This document shows, one piece after another, positions 7,761 to 11,356 of a stretch of DNA of 11,356 nt. This stretch comes from an uncultured Pirellulaceae bacterium (lineage in GTDB: Bacteria > Planctomycetota > Planctomycetia > Pirellulales > Pirellulaceae): positions 1 to 11,356 of the forward strand of contig CAKQNH010000070.1 of the NCBI GenBank assembly GCA_934255105.1, read 5' to 3'. A model generated the notes under the pieces. It was given only the letters and a program-made list of their open reading frames with translations, searched no databases and was not told where the DNA came from. The stretch's first letter is position 1. Each line of letters opens with the position of its first letter. Position numbers and translations under genes: made by a program.

Positions 7761-9059
7761 TTAGATCAAGATGTCTTTGATAACTTTGCCACCATCGCAG
7801 ATCTCCACAGGGCGATCGCCGGGACTCATCAGTTCCTTATCCGCAACGATACCCAACTGGTGATAGATCGTGGTAGCTAGATCCTCGGGGGAGACGGGGT
7901 CGGTTTCGGGTTCAGCCGCGATCGGGTCGGACGCTCCATAGACTAAGCCTCGTTGCGTTCCGCCGCCCGCCATCATGACGCTAAATACCTTGGGCCAGTG
8001 ATCGCGGCCCGCTTCCGAATTGAGTTTGGGGGTGCGACCAAATTCGCTGCTGACCAATACCAGCGTGGTATCGAGCAGGCCGCGCGAATCCAAATCGCCG
8101 ATGAGCGCCGCTAGGGCTTGATCCAGTGGCGGCATCAAGTTCTTGATCCCGGGGGTCAGTCGAGCGTGGTGATCCCAACCGCCATAGGTTAGCGTAACGA
8201 AGCGCGCCCCGGCTTCTACCAAACGCCGGGCGAGCAGCATCCGCTGGCCAGCTTGGTTGCGCCCGTAGCTATCGCGCATGGCGTCATCTTCTTTATCGAT
8301 GTTAAACGCATCCCGCGCCTTTTCGGAACTGATCAGGCTATAAGCTCGCTCGTAGAAGCTATCCATGGCCGTGACCGAGTCGGCGTTGTGGCGACTGGAA
8401 AAATACTCGTTGACCGAAGACAGCGCATCGCGACGTCGAGCAAAACGGGCCTCATCGACTCCGTTGGGTAGGTTCAAATCCTGCACGCGGAAGCCTTTGG
8501 CTGCGGGGTCCGCGCCTAAGCTGAACGGTGCATAGGAACTGCTCAGATAGCCGCTACCAGCGAACTCGTTGGGCATGTTGGGGATGCAGATGTAGGCTGG
8601 CAAGTTGTTGCGGGGACCATATTCGTGGCTGACCACGCTCCCCATACTTGGAAAAATCAACGCCGGACTGGGCTTGTAGCCGGTGAACATATTGTGCGTG
8701 CCCCGCTCGTGGGCCGCCTCGCCGTGCGTCATCGATCGGATGATCGTGAACTTGTCAGCGCACTGGGCCAGCTTGGGGAGCGTCTCGCTGATGACTTCAC
8801 CGGTGTTGGTTTTGATCGTCCCCATGTCGCCGCGATACTCAAGCGGGCTGTATGGCTTGGGATCAAATGATTCTTGGTGGGCCAGTCCACCGGGCAAAAA
8901 GATGTGGATGATGCTCTCGGCCTTAGCCGGTAAGAAATCGTATGACTTTTGGTCGGCATACGCACTGCGTAGTCGCAAGAAATCGGCCAGCGTTAAGCTT
9001 CCCAAGGCACCCACGGTGAGGAAGCTACGACGTGAAAGACTGTTTCCAAAACATTTCAT
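7761..9059 (-). CDS. DUF1501 family protein, Tat-exported
   Basis: This is a 432-residue protein, a usual length for DUF1501 (PF07394). The N-terminus has a twin-arginine motif, S9-R10-R11-S12-F13-L14, followed by a hydrophobic stretch and AYA at about 33-35, indicating folded export through Tat. DUF1501 hallmarks are IIHIFLPGGLAHQESFDPKP (50-69), GEAAHERGTHNMFTGY (113-128), TYGGWDHH (291-298), SSEFGRTPKLN (337-347) and GRDHWPKVFSVMMAGGG (351-367). The family belongs to the alkaline-phosphatase/sulfatase-like superfamily, and the His/Asp-rich motifs could bind metal. No sulfatase-type Cys/Ser signature (CXPXR-like) is seen, so hydrolase activity is uncertain. It is the first gene of the operon, and in planctomycetes DUF1501 genes often sit next to DUF1549/1553 genes. 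The ATG at 9059 has GGAG 10 nt upstream and begins directly ahead of the Tat motif. Confidence 0.93.
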   Translation of the reverse strand: MKCFGNSLSRRSFLTVGALGSLTLADFLRLRSAYADQKSYDFLPAKAESIIHIFLPGGLAHQESFDPKPYSPLEYRGDMGTIKTNTGEVISETLPKLAQCADKFTIIRSMTHGEAAHERGTHNMFTGYKPSPALIFPSMGSVVSHEYGPRNNLPAYICIPNMPNEFAGSGYLSSSYAPFSLGADPAAKGFRVQDLNLPNGVDEARFARRRDALSSVNEYFSSRHNADSVTAMDSFYERAYSLISSEKARDAFNIDKEDDAMRDSYGRNQAGQRMLLARRLVEAGARFVTLTYGGWDHHARLTPGIKNLMPPLDQALAALIGDLDSRGLLDTTLVLVSSEFGRTPKLNSEAGRDHWPKVFSVMMAGGGTQRGLVYGASDPIAAEPETDPVSPEDLATTIYHQLGIVADKELMSPGDRPVEICDGGKVIKDILI

Positions 9060-9335
9060 GGCAGGTCAGCTCCGCGCATCTCAGACAATGCGAGCAATTA
9101 AAGGGGAAGGATTTAACACCAACAGGATCTCGGCAAGTCGCTGCTTGTTTCTTCTTGCGCAAGTTTCGTACCCAAAACGTTTGCTGTTCCGGTAAGCACA
9201 CACGATTACCCAATTCGCACGCTGCGCCGCTGGTTTGGCAAGACTTGAACGGCTAGCAAAAGTTGCGATGTTCAAGGCTTCAATGGAGGGAAGGTCAGGC
9301 GGGGAGGGGCAGCTTTGTCCCACTCATACCCGCCA
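9060..9335 (-). other. Long 5' leader of the DUF1501 operon
   Basis: If transcription starts about 7 nt past the TACAAT box (around 9329), the mRNA has a leader of about 270 nt before the DUF1501 start. The leader contains a perfect 10-bp palindrome, CTTGCGCAAG, at 9154-9163. It also holds an 80-codon GTG-initiated frame (9323 to 9081) and a 10-codon ATG frame starting at 9327. Neither frame has a ribosome-binding site or recognisable features. No known riboswitch was recognised. Confidence 0.35.
9070..9073 (-). promoter_or_regulatory. Probable ribosome-binding site GGAG for the DUF1501 gene
   Basis: On the minus strand GGAG stands 10 nt before the ATG at 9059. The match is short, but it agrees with the start chosen from the Tat signal. 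Confidence 0.4.
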
Positions 9336-9364
9336 ATTGTATTCATAGCGCCAATATTTGTCAA
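9336..9364 (-). promoter_or_regulatory. Near-consensus sigma-70 promoter for the DUF1501 operon
   Basis: On the minus strand TTGACA (9364-9359) is followed by a 17-bp spacer and TACAAT (9341-9336). That is 6/6 and 5/6 matches to the housekeeping consensus with optimal spacing. It points towards the DUF1501 gene, with the transcription start predicted near 9329. No other hexamer pair of this quality was noticed in the intergenic region. Confidence 0.7.
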
Positions 9365-9603
9365 AGGGTTGGCGCGTCCCCAATCGGGTGGTGAGCGAGT
9401 TTGACAAGCTGAATCCAACTAAGTCGTTGCTAATTACGCCATCGGACACCCTCACCTTTTCCGGAAAATCGCTACAGACGTCTATGTTTGACATTTGGTC
9501 GAGCACAGGTTGAGGCAGCGTCGATACATCTTACCATACCCGAATGCTTGCATTGGGATTCTCCCCCCTATGTCGCCCCTGTTCACGCCTGCAATGAGAT
9601 CTC
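9365..9603 (+). other. Region upstream of the sigma factor gene
   Basis: No gene is seen. Two consensus -35-like TTGACA hexamers lie on the plus strand at 9401-9406 and 9488-9493, but neither has a -10 match at 16-18 bp. The best complete plus-strand candidate is the weak pair listed separately at 9510-9537. A perfect 12-bp palindrome overlaps the start codon at 9594-9605. Confidence 0.35.
9510..9537 (+). promoter_or_regulatory. Weak candidate promoter for the sigma factor gene
   Basis: TTGAGG (9510-9515), a 16-bp spacer and TACCAT (9532-9537) give 4/6 matches in each box and would place the transcript start about 60 nt before the ATG. A match of this quality is easily found by chance. Confidence 0.25.
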
Positions 9604-9605
9604 AT
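9594..9605. repeat. 12-bp palindrome ATGAGATCTCAT over the sigma start codon
   Basis: ATGAGATCTCAT is a perfect 12-bp palindrome whose last two bases are the first two of the ATG at 9604. It occupies the place where a Shine-Dalgarno would be expected, and no good one is present. It could be an operator or an RNA structure limiting initiation, or chance. Confidence 0.35.
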
Positions 9606-10521
9606 GATTGACAAAACTGAATATCTAGCCGCCAACACGGAAGACCAAGAAGATCTGCTCGCCAGCAGACGCAAGCGTACAACCAAAGAAGCGGCCCCCC
9701 AAAGCCCATTAGAGACGTACCTCCGCGAAATCAATGAGACGGCTTTGCTGTCGGGTAAGGAAGAGCGCGACCTGGCCCGCCGCATCGGTGCTGGCGATGC
9801 GATGGCTCGCGACCACATGGTCCGTGCCAATTTGCGTTTGGTGGTCAATATCGCTCGGGGCTATGTCGGCAAGGGGCTCGCGTTGCAGGATCTAATCGAA
9901 GAGGGGAATCTGGGGTTGCTGCGGGCCGTCGAAGGCTTCGACCCAGAGGTGGGGACGCGTTTTAGCACCTATGCCAGTTACTGGATTAAGCAGTCGATCA
10001 AGCGCGCGCTGATCAACTCGTCCAAGACCATCCGCATCCCGGCTTACATGGTCGAACTGCTGAGCAAGTGGCGGCGAGCGTCGGCGCGTCTGACCGAAGA
10101 GCTGGGGCGGACGCCGACTCAAGAGGAGGTGGGTCGCGTGCTGGGGCTGGCGCGCAAAAAACTGCCGATCATCAAGAAGGCAATCCAGATCTATAACAAC
10201 ACACCGCAAAGCGACCAGAGCGATTCGGGGTGGTCCTTGAGCGAAATGGTCATGGATGAAAACCTCAAGGCCCCCGATGAGGAACTGCTCGACCATGACG
10301 TATTGAGCACGGCCCTGGAGCTGCTGGACGCACTCGACGTTCGCGAAGCAACCGTGCTGCGAATGCGTTTTGGCCTGGCCGACACGCAGGCCCACACGCT
10401 CAAGGAGATCGGCACCGAGCTCGGGCTGACGCGCGAGCGCGTGCGGCAGATCGAGACGGAAGCTCTGGCCAAACTGGCCCACGGGCTGCGCGATCCCAAA
10501 GAACGTATGGGATTAGCCTAG
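9604..10521 (+). CDS. RNA polymerase sigma factor, RpoD/SigA (sigma-70) family, compact group-2 type
   Basis: This 305-residue cytoplasmic protein directs RNA polymerase to promoters. Region 1.2 is at about 34-65 (SPLETYLREINETALLSGKE). Region 2 is at about 66-140 (RANLRLVVNIARGY, LIEEGNLGLLRAVEGFDP, TRFSTYASYWIKQ). Region 3 is at about 141-222. Region 4 is at about 232-295, with the helix-turn-helix LKEIGTELGLTRERVRQIE. Region 1.1 and the large insertion of E. coli RpoD are absent, so it resembles alternative group-2 factors more than the primary one. In region 2.4 the Trp corresponding to E. coli W433 is Tyr126, and the residue at T440 is Lys133. In region 4.2 the DNA-contacting TRER is kept, but the following basic patch is replaced (ETEALAKLAH). 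An in-frame TGA at 9595 leaves the ATG at 9604 as the first start. The gene is divergent from the DUF1501 operon and overlaps the next gene tail to tail. Confidence 0.93.
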   Translation: MIDKTEYLAANTEDQEDLLASRRKRTTKEAAPQSPLETYLREINETALLSGKEERDLARRIGAGDAMARDHMVRANLRLVVNIARGYVGKGLALQDLIEEGNLGLLRAVEGFDPEVGTRFSTYASYWIKQSIKRALINSSKTIRIPAYMVELLSKWRRASARLTEELGRTPTQEEVGRVLGLARKKLPIIKKAIQIYNNTPQSDQSDSGWSLSEMVMDENLKAPDEELLDHDVLSTALELLDALDVREATVLRMRFGLADTQAHTLKEIGTELGLTRERVRQIETEALAKLAHGLRDPKERMGLA

Positions 10522-11356
10522 CAGGCGTTGGTATAGTCGCTCATGCGACTGCACCATTTGTTCGAGCGAGAAGTGTTCGGCGGCGCGTCGGCGAGCCGCA
10601 TTGCCCATCTGCTCCCGCAATGCATCGTCTTGCAGCAGACCCACTGTCCAGCGCGTGAGCGCTCCCAAATCCTGTGGTGGATAAAGATAACCACTGTGGC
10701 CATGTTCAATCAGATCGCGTGTGCCGGGGATGTCGGTAGCTACGGTCGGTACACCCAGCGTCATGGCTTCCAGAATCGTGTTGCTTTGGCCTTCGTATAA
10801 ACTGCCATTCCATAGCACGTCAAAGGCTGTCATCAATTCGGCCGCATCGCTGCGATGACCGACAAAGCGAACGGCGTCGTACGTCCCCGCGCGATCGCGG
10901 TGCGCGCGCAAGGCCTCTCGCTCAGGGCCATCCCCCAGGATCAACAGGTAGACGTCTGGGTGCGCGACCCGTAGAAGTTCTCCCGCCCAGATCAAATCGC
11001 GATAGCCCTTCTGCTTCCACAACCGACCCACGGCACCCACCACGCGGCCACGCGGTTCAATCCTCAGACGCTCAAATAATTGTTCGCGCGTCAAGGCTAC
11101 CTGAGTGCGGGGCACGACCGCATTGGGAATAACAGTGAAGTTCTCCTGGGGGATGCCGTGCAGGGCATAGAAGTCAGCCACCGCAGTGGTATTGGTCACG
11201 ATCGTCTTGGTGTGCCTCAGCAGTCGTCGATCGATGGCATGATGCCACCAACTTTTCCACGGATCCACGCACCGTTCGCCAGCCACGATGACAGGTACTC
11301 CCACTCGCTGGGCCGCCCAGCGGCCATAGCTGTTGCCGGCGAACAGCCAGGTATGC
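10513..11356 (-). CDS. Glycosyltransferase family 4 (GT-B), N-terminus beyond the window
   Basis: The frame stays open to the right edge. About 280 residues are visible, and with family members usually 360-400 long roughly 80-120 N-terminal residues are missing. A GTG at 11304 is internal, because the codons before it (TWLFAGNSYGRWAAQRVGVP) already match the family. Visible features are VAGERCVDPWKSWW, VTNTTAVADFY and VIPNAV at the domain linker, GAVGRLWKQKGY and LLILGDGPER of the C-terminal nucleotide-sugar-binding Rossmann domain, and the EX7E motif EGQSNTILE followed by GVPTVATDIPGTRDLI. This family transfers a sugar from an activated donor with retention, usually in polysaccharide, lipopolysaccharide or glycolipid assembly at the inner membrane. 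The donor and acceptor cannot be told. Its TAA (10513-10515) lies inside the last codons of the convergent sigma factor gene. Confidence 0.9.
   Translation of the reverse strand, partial: HTWLFAGNSYGRWAAQRVGVPVIVAGERCVDPWKSWWHHAIDRRLLRHTKTIVTNTTAVADFYALHGIPQENFTVIPNAVVPRTQVALTREQLFERLRIEPRGRVVGAVGRLWKQKGYRDLIWAGELLRVAHPDVYLLILGDGPEREALRAHRDRAGTYDAVRFVGHRSDAAELMTAFDVLWNGSLYEGQSNTILEAMTLGVPTVATDIPGTRDLIEHGHSGYLYPPQDLGALTRWTVGLLQDDALREQMGNAARRRAAEHFSLEQMVQSHERLYQRLLG

Noticed and set aside
236..9059. Classical sulfatase or polysaccharide-utilisation locus
   Set aside because: No sulfatase signature, anaerobic sulfatase-maturating enzyme, glycoside hydrolase or SusC/SusD-like gene is seen in the window, so substrate assignment would be guesswork.
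9081..9323. 80-codon minus-strand frame in the operon leader, with a GTG close to the predicted transcript start
   Set aside because: It has no ribosome-binding site, and its composition does not resemble any family I recognise. It is mentioned in the leader entry but not called as a gene.
9401..9440. Consensus TTGACA at 9401 with TAATTA downstream as a plus-strand promoter
   Set aside because: The spacer would be 24 bp, and the downstream hexamer matches the -10 consensus poorly.

Overview
The window looks like a piece of a Planctomycetota chromosome, most likely from the Pirellulales. The main reason is a run of protein families that are heavily expanded in that phylum: DUF1501, DUF1549/DUF1553 (PSCyt2/PSD1), a planctomycete-type cytochrome c domain fused to WD40 repeats, and a secreted IPT/PPC-domain protein. 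This lineage call rests on recognising the families by eye, not on a database search. No rRNA, tRNA, CRISPR array, insertion sequence or phage gene is visible.

Layout. Positions 1-235 are non-coding. They hold a 9-bp-period TTCGTG repeat at the left edge and a 20-bp tandem repeat that runs into the stop codon of the first gene. From 9059 down to 236 four large genes are read on the minus strand, in transcription order: a Tat-exported DUF1501 protein, a secreted IPT/PPC-domain protein, a DUF1549/DUF1553 protein with two haem-type motifs, and a cytochrome c / seven-bladed WD40 / long coiled-coil fusion. The first three are separated by only 17 and 15 bp. The fourth follows a 164-bp gap that contains a terminator-like or attenuator-like hairpin. 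A near-consensus housekeeping promoter (TTGACA, 17 bp, TACAAT) lies on the minus strand at 9336-9364, about 270 nt upstream of the DUF1501 start. The 544-bp region 9060-9603 is the divergent control region between this operon and a plus-strand gene for a compact RpoD/SigA-type sigma factor (9604-10521). That gene converges on, and overlaps by 9 bp, a minus-strand family-4 glycosyltransferase that runs off the right edge of the window.

How the genes fit together. All four operon products carry export signals, and two carry c-type haem attachment motifs. DUF1501 has an alkaline-phosphatase/sulfatase-like fold, and the IPT, PPC, Big2-like and WD40 parts are binding or scaffold modules. The operon therefore plausibly encodes a periplasmic or surface-associated redox/hydrolase assembly. 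Its biochemical role is not established for these families, and this is the part of the window most likely to hide an uncharacterised system. The sigma factor and glycosyltransferase look like neighbours rather than proven members of it.
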